A program made the position numbers and the translations under genes. A stretch of 64,000 bases of DNA from Albifimbria verrucaria (taxonomy: Eukaryota; Ascomycota; Sordariomycetes; Hypocreales; Stachybotryaceae): positions 1,116,001-1,180,000 of the forward strand of contig JAHREC010000049.1 of the NCBI GenBank assembly GCA_020081605.1, given 5' to 3'. Under the pieces are notes generated by a model that was not told the origin of the DNA, did not search any database, and saw only the letters and a program-made list of their open reading frames with translations. Shown here one piece after another: positions 11,971 through 23,109 of this stretch. Every line of letters begins with the position of its first letter. Position 1 is the stretch's first letter.

Positions 11971-13447
11971 TCAGGCAGCACTGGCAAGGGGAACAGGCTC
12001 AACGCCAACTCGCTCCCTGCTGAGGACATCGAGCATGAAACGGCTGGGACGGTTGTCCTTGTAGGTGGTTTGGTTGTTCTTGGCCTGCTGGACGCTCTGC
12101 AGGTACCTGTCGAAGAGGTAGGAGCTGTCCATGGGGCCACCCTTGGCCTCAGGGTGGAACTGGGTGGAGAAGATAGGTCGGGTCTTGTGCATCATGCCTG
12201 GGGATTTGTTAGTAACCATGGTTCCTTGAGAGATATGAGCATCACTTACCCTCATTGCTACCGTCGTTGAGGTTGACGAAGTACTCGATGAAGTCACTGG
12301 GCAGGGTGCTAGCATCAACAGCATAACCGTGGTTCTGGCTGGTGATGTGGCACTGGCCAGTAGTCAAGTCGAGGGCAGGGATGTTGTGGGCTCGGTTGCC
12401 ATACTTGAGCTTGATGGTGCGAGCTCCAACAGCCAGAGCAAGAAGCTGGTGACCAAGGCAGATACCCATGATGGGTATGGAAGAGGTCTCCATCAGACGA
12501 GCAAGGTTGTAAACAGTCTCCTGGCAATGAGTTGGGTCACCGGGGCCGTTGGAGATGAATACACCATCAAAGTGCTGGGCAACCTTGTGGATGGGGTAGT
12601 TGTAAGGGAAGACGGTAACGGAGGCACCTCGGCTAACCAAGCTTCGCAGGATGTTCTCCTTAACACCGCAGTCGATAAGAGCGACGTGCAGGGAGGCACC
12701 AGGGCTCTCTACAACGAAGGGAGCCTTGGTGGTGACTCGCTTGACGAGGTTGATCTGGCCGGGATCAATGAAGCTCTCGTCCTCGTCGGCATCGTACTCG
12801 TCACCAATAGAGATCCTAGCAAGGGAAGAACCCTGCTCTCGGAGGTGGGTGACGATGGCACGAGTGTCAACACCCGAGATGGCGGGGACACCCTCGCGGG
12901 CGCACCACTCACCGAGGCTCTCGACGGCAGTCCAATGGCTGTAGTTCAGGGCCACATCGGAGACGACGACACCGGCACACTGGACGTGGGGAGACTCGAA
13001 GTACTTGAGAAGGTTGTACTGGTCACGCTCGTTCGAGGGCACACCGTAGTTGCCAATCAGGGGCTGGGTAAAGACCAGGATCTGGCCTCGGTAGGAGGGG
13101 TCCGTCATGGACTCAGGGTATCCCACAAGGGAGGTGGTGAAGACGGCCTCGCCAGAGATGTTGGCGTTGGCACCGAAAGCCTTGCCTCGGAAGACGGGAC
13201 CATCCTGTAGACATCATGGTTAGTCAAGGAAGAATGGGTAGTATCATAGCCGACATACCCGAATGGTGAAGGTAGCGGGAAGGGAGTTGGCAGGTGCGGT
13301 GGAACGAGTAGGCTTGATGGGCATCTTCCTGCCCTTGCTACCACCAGTGAGGGACTGGTCGGAAACATATCGGACCTGGGACGCCAGACGGCCACGGGCG
13401 GGGTTGGCCGCGGATTTGGCAGCGCCAAAAGCTAGTCGAGAGAACAT
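11971..13447 (-). CDS. CPA1: Arginine-specific carbamoyl-phosphate synthase, small (glutaminase) subunit
   Basis: Supplies ammonia from glutamine to the large subunit for carbamoyl phosphate in arginine synthesis, probably in mitochondria. Three exons: 13259-13447, 12250-13204 and 11971-12197, with introns of 54 and 52 bp, giving 456 aa with no frame break. Residues 1-30 ([20 protein letters not shown]...) look like a mitochondrial presequence. The small-subunit domain carries [19 protein letters not shown]. The GATase domain has ISNGPGDP, the nucleophile Cys in [12 protein letters not shown] (about residue 312), and the His/Glu of QFHPEA. The leader carries an arginine attenuator peptide uORF 54 nt upstream of the start codon, so arginine-dependent translational control is expected, as for Neurospora arg-2 and yeast CPA1. 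Confidence 0.97.
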
Positions 13448-13501
13448 TTTGAGCTGATGGGTGAAGAGTAATGATAGAATATGTCTTAGGAGGACGAAGC
13501 C

Positions 13502-13839
13502 TTAAGATGACTGGGACTTCCACAAGTGGTCTGTAGTGACATTGAGGTTAGCGGGCTACCCTGGCTAATTGGTTAGGAGGCGGTGAGTCAAAACGAACCA
13601 GAAAGATAATCCTGTCCACATACGTTAGTCAAAAGAATCTCAATTGAAGATCATTGATAGTTGGAAACAAAATAGAACAAGGTACAGGCAAAAGGCGATG
13701 GAAACAGTCAATGGTAGGAGAAAAGCTTCCCAATTGACTCAACAGGATCAAAGGTCGGAGGCTGCATGGTGGGGTGAGACCCCTAACACAACAGAAGAAT
13801 GCTTACCTGGGAAGTGTAGACTGACGGGCGCCCGTGCAT
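13502..13839 (-). promoter_or_regulatory. Arginine attenuator peptide (AAP) uORF of CPA1, split by two introns
   Basis: A 24-codon upstream ORF assembled from three exons: 13807-13839 (MHGRPSVYTSQ), a 13-nt microexon 13599-13611 (DYLS plus the first base of the next codon), and 13502-13530 (DHLWKSQSS, stop TAA). Exon lengths 33+13+29 make 75 nt exactly. Splice sites are GTAAGC...GACAG and GTTCGT...TACAG. The fungal AAP stalls ribosomes at its own stop codon when arginine is high, which reduces initiation at CPA1 and promotes decay of the mRNA. Here the residue order, the 24-aa length and Asp12 (known to be essential in the Neurospora AAP) are all kept. Asp12 is the first codon of the microexon. 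Position and strand tie it to CPA1. Confidence 0.93.
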
Positions 13840-14944
13840 AGGGGCGGATTGAGCAAGAATCAATTCAGGACGGGTAGGAAAAGTAATGCAGCGTGCTGCA
13901 GCGTCGTGGACGGGAGGTCGCGTTGTCACGGGGAATGCGGTCTGGAGACAGAAGAGGATGCAGGTGGGAAAAAGAGAAGAGACAAGATTCGAAGCGGTGA
14001 TAATTTTTAGGGTGGCACGGATAGTGGCAGGCCGGAGCCGGTTAGTCAGTATCAAGTCAAAGGGCGATAAGCAGGCCTTGCTTGACAAAGGCTAGTCCAT
14101 GATTGGGCCAAGCAGGGTTTTCCTGCCCGCGACCCTTGTCCCTTCCCACGTTGTGGGCGCGGGAGCGGTACCTCTGAGCTCAGCCAGCGAATGCCTGGTG
14201 GGACCCTTAGCGGCACAAAGGCGGGGCTAATGGCGTCGTAGTCACTGTTGAGCGCCGATATCGTCACGCTGAGCGCAATCCGCGTTGCTGCTCACCACCC
14301 AGCCACACCCGCAACGGAATGGAAGCATTGTCCCGTGAAACAGTCATGCAATTATGTTATGCCAAAACAGAATAATTCTGATAGGGTAAGCCCAGCCCAT
14401 CTTATGTTATCCCCGTACAGAGTACGGATTACTGTGAGCTCTTTCTCGTTTCAGTGGCAATTGCATCGTTTCGTGTCAGAATTGTAGCCTGTATACTAAT
14501 TGCCGTGACGCATTTTTATCCCTGTTCTTATCATGTTCCATACCTTGACACACCGATGCCACGCCGCTGATCTGATGCCCAAATTCGCACTAAGATGGAT
14601 CTCCAAAGGCGCGCCCAACCGGTCGTCCCGGGATGGGAGGCAATCGCTTCTTGCCATGGTTCAGATAGTGTCTCTGGAATGGATTGATAAAAAGAAACAT
14701 GCTTCGACGCCATCGTCCGTTCAAATCTTAGTACGCTGTGTGGGATATAGTTTCAACGATTCTGCTCTCCACGGGGTCTGATAGGCCAAGACAACATGCA
14801 TTTTATCAAGGCTATGAACATGGCCCATTCCGTATCGTAGTACGTGAAAGCCGTCAGATTTCGGCTATGTACCTGAATATACAGCCGTGATGATACAGGG
14901 CTTGAAATGGCTCAACCCTCTCACTAACAACCGCCTCTCCCGCC
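13840..14944. other. Intergenic, CPA1 5' leader/promoter and ETF-beta 3' side
   Basis: About 1.1 kb upstream of the attenuator uORF and downstream of the ETF-beta gene. It contains the CPA1 promoter and probably the start of its leader. No other gene is supported. Confidence 0.6.
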
Positions 14945-15847
14945 TCACAGTGCTCCCAGCTCCTTCAACTTGCTAATCAGGCCATCCACATCCTCGACCT
15001 TGCCTCCGCCCTGTCTCGTAGGTGGCTCTGCTCGCGATGTCAGTATCAATTCACAGCCAATCTTCCTTGGCGTAGTCGGCATCATAACTTACCTGTAACC
15101 TTGAGCACCTTCAGGCGCTTCTCGTTCTGTAGGCCAAAGTCTGACAACGATGCCTTGTCCAGCTTCTTCTTCTTTGCCTTCATGATATTCGGCAGGCTGG
15201 CATATCGCGGCTCGTTCAAGCGCAGATCGGTCGTCAACACCATGGGCAGCTTAGCCTTGACGGTCTCCACACCGCCATCAACCTCCTTGGTCACTGTGAT
15301 GCTGTCGCCCTCGCCAAACTCGACCTTGCTAGCCTGTGTGGCCTGTGGCCAGCCCAGAAGGCCTGCCAGCATCTGACCAGTCTGGCTGGCGTCGTCGTCG
15401 ATGCTCTGCTTGCCCAAGATCACCAGGTTGCTCTTCTGTTGCTCAACGGCCTTCTGCAGCATCTTGGCGACGGTAAGTGGCTCCAGCTCCTCGCCATCCT
15501 TGAGCTCAACGTGGATGCCTCGGTCGGCACCCATGGCCATGGCTGTTCGTAGCACATCCTGGGCCTTAGGAGGTCCGGCTGAGATGACGCAAATGTCCTC
15601 AACGCCGCCAGGAGCTCGCTTCTTCTCACGGATTCGTACTGATTCCTCGACTGACAGCTCATCGAACGGGTTCATGGAGTGCTTGACACCGGCCGTCTCG
15701 ATCCCAGTTTGGGCCTTGTTTACTCGGGGTTTGACCTGCAGACACCTGCGTCAGTAATCGCGCTTTGGCGTTGAAGAAAACGTAAATGGTCCCTACAGCA
15801 TAGTCAATGACCCGCTTCACGGGCACAAGAATTCGTAGGGCGGACAT
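14945..15847 (-). CDS. ETFB: Electron transfer flavoprotein, beta subunit
   Basis: Mitochondrial matrix subunit that, with ETF-alpha and FAD, carries electrons from acyl-CoA and other dehydrogenases to ETF-ubiquinone oxidoreductase. Three exons: 15797-15847, 15093-15735 and 14945-15027, giving 258 aa with no frame break. The start MSALRILVPVKRVIDYA continues after the first intron as VKPRVNKAQTGIETAGVKHS and MNPFDELSVEESVRIREK. The ETF-beta signature region is present (LPMVLTTDLRLNEPRYASLP then NIMKAKKKKLD). The last exon ends in GKVEDVDGLISKLKELGAL. Length is usual for the family. No cleaved presequence is evident, as is common for this subunit. Confidence 0.97.
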
Positions 15848-16474
15848 GGCTTCGAATGCGACGCAATGGGTTTTGTGCTGTTGTCAAGAGCTCCGTCCCA
15901 CCTCCGTCATGGCAGAATTGGAGGGTCATCGTCACATCGGCTATTTGCGGCGGGTGGCTTCAGCCTCGGTCATCCGGCGCACGTGACAGACAAGCCGGAC
16001 CTCCGTTCACCCAGACAACTTACCCTATACATGTGCCACTCACAACTCCCTTTAAACTAGCATGAGGCGAGTAGGAAGGCAACGACTCAGGACCAGAACT
16101 TCAGGATAAGGGACAAATAATTCTGTCAATCCATACCCTATGCAGTTACTGTAAAATTTTATGTCAATCAGTCCATATCTCACGTGTAGTGGGGCTCTGT
16201 CTTATTCCCAACTAAGCACTTGCTGCCTAAGGACTACCTATGTCTCCGAGCATAGCCCTCAACAATGCCTCAACAGGGATGCGTTACTGAGTAAGAGTTG
16301 AATAAACAGATTGAACAGCCACTTGAAAGAACTTTGAGTGGACTATTCAACACATACAACTTGTTTACCTCCCTAGTTGTTGCATTTGTTTTTGCAGGAG
16401 CTCTTTCCCGTAACTATTAATCCTAGGGTCGGCTTCTTCATCCACAAGTGTTCAATTACTCTATTCTGAAAGCA
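15848..16474. other. Divergent intergenic region, ETF-beta / HET gene 1
   Basis: About 630 bp between divergently transcribed genes. It holds both promoters. Nothing else is recognisable. Confidence 0.6.
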
Positions 16475-18546
16475 ATGTCTCAACCACAACAAGCCATAGA
16501 CCCCCACAACCCTTAGGGAACTTGGAAGCGGCTGTGAGCCAACCGGAAAATTCTTCTGCTCTATCGAATAGTGACCAGTTTCTAAGAGAAACTGCTGCGC
16601 CTCTTGCCAAAAGATGGATGCAAGAATGCATAGGCAGCCACGAATCGTGCCGGAAAGAAGTCCGAGCTAGTACCATATTCTGCACAGATAATGCGCACTT
16701 GATAGTTGACCTGGAAGGTGGTCCTTCACGGCTGCTAATGTTTTCCCGGGCAACGATTCGACAGCGTTATTAGATGGTTCTGTTCACCTTGTTGAGTCGG
16801 ACTCGGTAAAGCCAAGTATCCAATATGTCGCACTTAGCCATCGTTGGGGAAAGAATGATTTGTTCAAGACCACTCGAACCAATTTCAATCAGATGGCTGA
16901 GACTGGTATGCGTGTCGGCGATCTTCCAAAGACCTTCAAAGATGCCATTCAATTCGCTTACTTGATTGGATATTCACATGTATGGATTGACTCGCTCTGT
17001 ATCATACAGGACGACGAAGAAGACTGGAAACGGGAAGCACGCCGTATGTCACTCGTCTTCAGTAAGGCCGCCTGTGTGATTGAGGCCGTGGATGGAACTG
17101 GCTTCGACAGCGGACTGGCGAGTAATATGACACTTCCGGCGAATAATAGTAAGCTGGATACCAGAGCATGGGTGCTTCAGGAGCAGATGATGCCGCCAAG
17201 ATCCCTCAAGTTTACGAATGGCACCGTACTATGGGAATGTCTTGAGTGCGATGCGTCAGAAGACCATCCCAATATGGTGAAGAGAGGAGGTCATCACGGT
17301 ACTGAGCAGCTTCCGACACATCCGAAAGATATCTTTACATTTTTTCGTGATTATCGCCTTCCACCAAAACAAAAAAGCGAGACCGAGATTGAACCAGAGA
17401 TATTGCAGGAGATATATCCAGACGAACAGGCTAGAGCTGTTGCTGACGCCTCGACACCGGATACTTCCGATGTGGCACACGAAGGCCACAATCCTGATGT
17501 ATCACGGTCGTATGTTGATAGTAGTGGCGAAACAGTAGTGATAAACTACGGCAACGATTTACCAGGGCACCGTCTACACCTGATTGAATACATGAATTTC
17601 AATAATCATCGAAACGGAAATATCTTGACAATGGCAGTCCACCCTGACGATGAGTCTGAGCCGTTTGGAAGCTTCATGGCAACTGTTACTGACCTCCTGC
17701 GGCCCCATGAGCATTACCACCCCTTCTACAAGCCTGGTGGCAGTTTGTACCACTATACACAAAGCGACAAATTACCAATGTGTCAGACAAATTCCTCGCT
17801 ATCAATGGCATCACGAGCATTGTACAGCGGTGGACTCATCTTCGCAACACTTTCGGACTCTGGTTTCATTTTCTAGAAAAGGAGCTATGTTGGTACATTG
17901 ATCCTACAAAACTCCCTGGATCTCGTCCTAAGACTTGGCTTGGGCCTACCTGGTCATGGATGAGCACATGCGATGGCACTGCCAGAAATGATTTCTACAC
18001 GAGATGGTCTGGTGGAGGAAACCTTCGTATAAAACCAGAGATCAAGACGCCTTCCGGAACATCTTTCGACATGCCCCTTCCGTTTGTGGCTTGGATGAAC
18101 CCCAAGTATCACAGCATAGATCTTAAAGGCAATTTGCGCAAGGCTACCGTTATGACTATGGAAGGTAACGATGGCAAAGCTTGTCACAGCATAAACGTGG
18201 ATCCAGTCGGTCGTTTCTCAGACCACGAGAAATATGACTTCAGGCCTGATTGTGCACATGAGTTTCCAGTCGGAAGCGCTGTGGCTGTATACTGTCTACA
18301 CCTTTGGCACTACAGTTCGGAATACCTTGGCACAGCAGAATCCACCGATGTATATATTATTCTCCGCCAAAAGGAGAGAGGAGGGAGGTTAAGTTACATA
18401 CCGAGGATATTCCTGAAGAGGAAATGTTGAAAGAACGCACGATGGGTCGACTTGGCTATATGGAAGTAACGTACGGTCGAGACGAGAGACGGAATGCTGA
18501 AGATATTCATGAAGATTACTGGTGGTGGTGGATTCGTCTCCAATAG
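16475..18546 (+). CDS. HET-domain (heterokaryon incompatibility) protein 1, frame-broken
   Basis: Probable NLR-like allorecognition or cell-death effector of the HET family. The N-terminus carries the common lead-in W...C...H..C (WMQECIGSHESC). The HET core follows: QYVALSHRWGKND, FKDAIQFAYLIGYSHVWIDS, LCIIQDDEEDWKREA and RAWVLQEQMMPPRSLKF. The C-terminal part (FHFLEKELCWY, GPTWSWMSTCDG, late STDVYIILRQ and EDIHEDYWWWWIRL) has the usual layout of these proteins. Frame breaks lie at the C run 16501-16505 and near 16735, 17772 and 18375. Four one-base losses give 692 codons. No introns are needed. The start at 16475 follows an in-frame upstream context without alternatives. The gene is in tandem with a second HET gene. 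Confidence 0.9.
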
Positions 18547-18786
18547 ATCCAATAAGACATCGTTTTACAATCTATTGCTTACTTGCAGTGCATGTATTGC
18601 AAAGCTATGTCAACGTGCCTAGGGTGGGCGATGCTGCATACCCCTGTCTTTTCGAGTTTAAGAGGCGGTGCAAGGCAGCAGACACTAACCAGGCTCTAGA
18701 TTATAATTTAAGTGTCCGGTCATCGCATTTTTTACACATTATCAATTCCCAACGAAACGTTTCTTCATGAATCAAATTTTGGCAAA

Positions 18787-21705
18787 ATGATCTCCTGGCA
18801 TGGCGAAAACTGTCGGAAGCCAGATGTGTCTCTGGCAGGAGTTTTACCATTTTGTGGACGATGCGATCGAACAGCCAACGTGTCTTTGGACACTTTTAAG
18901 CCACCACAACCGCATTTAATTCCGCACTCTCCACGATCAGATCTTCATTTAAGCTGGCCGGCTTGTGTTGCATACAGTGAAAAGTGTGTTTTGAGTAACG
19001 ACGATGACGAGGACTTAGGTCCTATAATTCGAGAAAGGATCCAGTCTGAAACGTCATCCAGCGATAGCCAAAACGACAATGGGCCAGTCCCGGAACTGTC
19101 CATGTGGGACGATGAGACCCTTGGGTTCGAGAGTTTAAACGCTCCAAGTCAAATACGTTTGCTTCGCCTCACGGGCGGACGACTGGAAGATCCGCTGCAT
19201 GGAATACTCGTCACAGCAAGCCTTGATCAGCGGTTAGACTTCGAAGCCGTGTCCTATGTATGGGCTGGCGAGGATGGAGACGACACAAGAGATCGTATTT
19301 TATTCGTGGGAGACTCATGGGACATTCTCCCAATAACCGACAATTGTGCGGCAGCTTTGCGTCGCCTACGCTTCCTAAACCGCGAGCGCACTCTATGGAT
19401 CGATGCTGTCTGCATCGATCAGAGCAACAATTTCGAAAGATCACATCAAGTGTCTCTAATGAAGAGCATTTACTCGAGCTCTAGAAGATGTTTGGTCTAC
19501 CTTGGCGAGCACACGGAAGATAGCCCCAAGGCAATGCAGCTTATCAACACGGGCGTACCATCAGAGTTATTACCCGATGAACACAGTGCCTTGACCACTT
19601 TGTTTCTTCGCAGGTATTTTTCAGGACTTGGATATTTCAAGAATTGGTTCTATCGCCGAATGTCTTGGTATTTTGCGGTGATAGCACTGCCGATTGGTCC
19701 AAGTTTTATTCTACAGATTGGGACAGTTGTTCACCCGAAGTTCTCGTCCCAGCCTGGATACAAAACTTTGAACTGGCCCGTTACAAACAAGCGTTGGACT
19801 TTCCAAGATGCATTTTTGAGACGGCTGATTTGGTTTCTTCTGATGACAGGGACAAGATATTTGCCATCATGGGATTGTTTGACGGTCTTGATGCAGATGG
19901 ACTAGTTCCCGATTACGAACTTTCAGTCGAGCAGGTGTATACAGGAATTGCTGCTCACCTGCTTGATCAACACAGAATGTTTCATATATTGACTCTTCAG
20001 TCTACGAAGCAAGAGGATTTGCCATCATGGGTCCCTGATTGGAAGTCTGTCCGCCCGTCACAGTGGGATTCCCACCAGCAGGTCTCAGAAGAACTGCTGC
20101 AGAAACTACCTAAAAACCCTACCTTGTCGTCAAAAGATGAAGATGCACATTTCTTTTGGCATGAGCTGGGGTTGTGAAGAAGACATTAGAGGAAGATACG
20201 AAAGACAAAGTCAGCCCTTTATGGGTTACTATTTCCGACCTCGGGACCGAAAAATATGAAGCCATGCAGAGGTTGAAAACAAGCCATATTGATCTTGGTC
20301 CGATTTTTCATAGAGGCACTGGAAGTCTATCCATCACATCTGAACTCCTGATTCCGTTGAAAACATTCACCAGCAGCAACCACTTTCCATGGGCTGCGCA
20401 GACACCCTTTCATGGACAGCTAGCTGATGAGTCTCACTGGCTAGTGATATCAACACAGAGTATCAATATCCAGACAGATTTTGTTGCTGCATTTCCTGGA
20501 AATCGGCTCTTTCTACACTTGAGAAAGATAGCTAGTCCTACAATATTTCGTATTGTAGGGCATTGCAATATTGTGATAGCCACTCAAAAGCACTACGGGA
20601 GGCGCAACGCTTATTACCGAACCCCAAATCCATGAAGGAGTGCCATGCTGACATCGCTGCCATACTTCTGGTTGCTCCAAACCAAATCTCTTCGTATGGC
20701 AGAAACGCTCTACCAGACATCGTTGGAGTTTGGGCGTCACAGGAATGGGCCCCGGCATTATGGGACGCTTATCATTGGATGAGTGATAACATAAAACCCA
20801 AGAGGGAGCCAAACGAAAAGAACGAGGAGAGTTTGAATGAGGCGTACAAGGTCTACTTAAGGAGATTGCAGGAGCCACTGGAGTTAAGAAACCGAAATCT
20901 ACTCCAGTGCATCGACTTCTGGTCCTATAAAGATCCTTGGATACTCTTAGAGCATTGCGAACCCATCTGCAGAAATTTCATGTACAGTATTATTATTGGG
21001 CAATGGAAGACGTGGCAGTGGCATAAGGAAAGATTTTTAAGAGACATGCAGCCGCCAAAGTTATATCTCCTCGACGAAACCGTCGACAATATTCTACAGA
21101 GTATCGAGAACCTCAAATCGCAGGCATTATCTTTGCTAAATTCGCAAACAGAAGTTGCTAAAGAGAGGATCTATTCTGCGTCTGGCGAGTACAACCGGCT
21201 GGGGTCACCACAAACCCCAGGAGGTCAAACTGACGCAATCAATAGCGATATGGAGCATAATAAGAACGACCTCGAGGAAAAATTAGCACTCCTTAAGATT
21301 CAGGTCGAAGACTGCCTTTCCAAGATTGTTTCTAAACGTACAGCACTGGAGGCTAAAGTCGACCATTTGAAGGAATCATTGGTCACATGGAGTGCTAAAT
21401 GGGACGAGGAGAACCACTTGCCAACCAAAGAATTTATGTTGCTGATCGAAGAACTAAACAATCTCCTCCAGCGTCGACATGATTATCTATTGGAAGACTT
21501 GGAAACTACGTGGATTTCAGTATATAACCGAGAGCTGGAGGAACGGCGACACCCTGGTTCAGCTACACGATTTGCAAAACTCACAATGCAGTTAAGCTTG
21601 AGCAACCTTGGGGTTACTACGATCATGACTCACTGTGGCGAATTGGGTGCGACCCTAGATATGAAATTGAAGATGACTGAGAGTGATAGAATAGTTATAG
21701 TCTAG
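18787..21705 (+). CDS. HET-domain protein 2 with long coiled-coil C-terminus, frame-broken
   Basis: Second HET protein, unlike the first beyond the core. HET signatures: IRLLRLTGGRLEDPLHGILV, FEAVSYVWAGEDGDD, LRRLRFLNRERTLWIDAVCI then DQSNNFERSHQV, IYSSSRRCLVYLGEHTED, and a TWIFQEL-type motif directly after the break at 19623. DRDKIFAIMGLFDG and SWVPDWKS follow, as in many HET proteins. The last ~380 residues (20563-21705) have no domain I recognise and include helical charged stretches (NDLEEKLALLKIQVEDCLSK, LEAKVDHLKESL) that probably form coiled coil. Breaks at 19623, 20168-20171 and 20558-20560 are each one missing base; with them the CDS is 974 codons. The start is the first in-frame ATG; a GTG further up is not favoured. 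Function in incompatibility is inferred from the domain. Confidence 0.87.
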
Positions 21706-23109
21706 ATATGATGACGGCTCATTTTTTTAGTAGTTATAAGGAATGAATCAATACCAAACGTTTGATGTTGGAGTTGCTAAGATATGGACCATGCTCGAGG
21801 CTAGTAAATGTTCATTCGACATGTTTAATTGACTTGAGCTATAGGGCTCTCTATTGTTCATATCATCTGTGAGGTAGTAGAGAGCCACCCTTCAGCAGTC
21901 AGAAAGGGCCCTCGGCTTCTTGATCCAAAGGCTTGTCAAGAATGCAAACTCTACCTCCGCTAGTCATCTGCCCGTATCGTACGAAAAATCTTCGTCGTCG
22001 TGTGCTTATCCTACACAACATAGAGCACTAAAGCGAGGCGTGAAGACCAACTCTGGTGCACACCACGCCTTTCCTGGTTTTTCTCGTGTTCAAAACCGGC
22101 CAGATGAGTATCCAGATTACATTAAATACTACCAATTAGAACTTGAACACAGAGACTTTGCAGCTCGATAGAGTCACTTAGGTCAAAATAAACATAGACA
22201 GTACTACTCTGGGAACTAGCTGGATAGGCCCGTGGCGCATTGTAGATCAAGATATTTTGAGCACAATGGAACGCTAAAGTCGGCCTACTTTAGCTGCTCA
22301 CTATCTATTTAAGCGAAAGGCGACAAGCTTTGGTGGTTCACTGAAAATAGAAAATTTAATTTATGTGGAGTGAATTGTGCCCTGAGTGGAACCTGAAGCC
22401 ATCGCCTAACAAGCATAACCTTGCAGGTTCACCAGCCCCGTTGCGCTAAAACATGAGAAACGCTGCCTCTACCAAGGCCAATAGCTACAACAAAACCCTG
22501 GTACCGGCAGTTATCCGCATAGCTTGAGTGGCTCTGCAAACTGAACGCGAGTGTTTCAGGATCTATGGGACGGACTTGGCATACGGAGCAAACCTGTTGA
22601 TCGTTATGAAACTCGAATCTCAATTGCTCAATCAGCACTTGAAGCATGCCACTATCACAATTTCTGACACTTTAGTCGAATACCAAGGCTTGAGAGGGTA
22701 TAACAATTAACTTAAGAATTAACAGCCAAGCCAACACAGTAGGCCGGGCCATTGCTATGATACTGTGTCGCCCTTAAGGGGCAGTAGAAGTGGATTTTTT
22801 TCGCTGACCCTGCAGCATCCCGTTTCGTCCTTGGGCCTCTCCCAGAGACCTGGATATCGTACTTTTGTGGTAGAAAGAAACAAACCCCAAACAAAAATGG
22901 CGTTCCCGGAGTGATATCATCCTGTAGCCCATCAACCATAACACCAAGTCTATCCCATTCCGAGAACACCGTCGCTGAATCTTCAAATTTCCCAAACCAA
23001 AACAGAAAAAAGACCAATAAAGATTAATGAAATAGGGTATGGACGGTTGTAGGTAGTCCATGGGTATCGTATGAGTTTGAAGGTCGCAGCACTAGTCGTG
23101 ATTATTGTA
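21706..23109. other. Intergenic, HET gene 2 / rhodopsin-family gene (convergent)
   Basis: About 1.4 kb between convergent genes. One 83-codon open frame at 21920-22171 (+), ending in DEYPDYIKYYQLELEHRDF, looks protein-like but has no partner exon or homologous motif that I recognise. It could be a relic. Confidence 0.45.

Noticed and set aside
12329..13210. 293-codon open frame on the plus strand
   Set aside because: It lies antisense to CPA1 exon 2, which has full family motifs; the open antisense frame is a codon-bias shadow.
18712..18786. Upstream extension of HET gene 2 from a GTG codon
   Set aside because: GTG starts are rare in fungi; the first in-frame ATG is at 18787.
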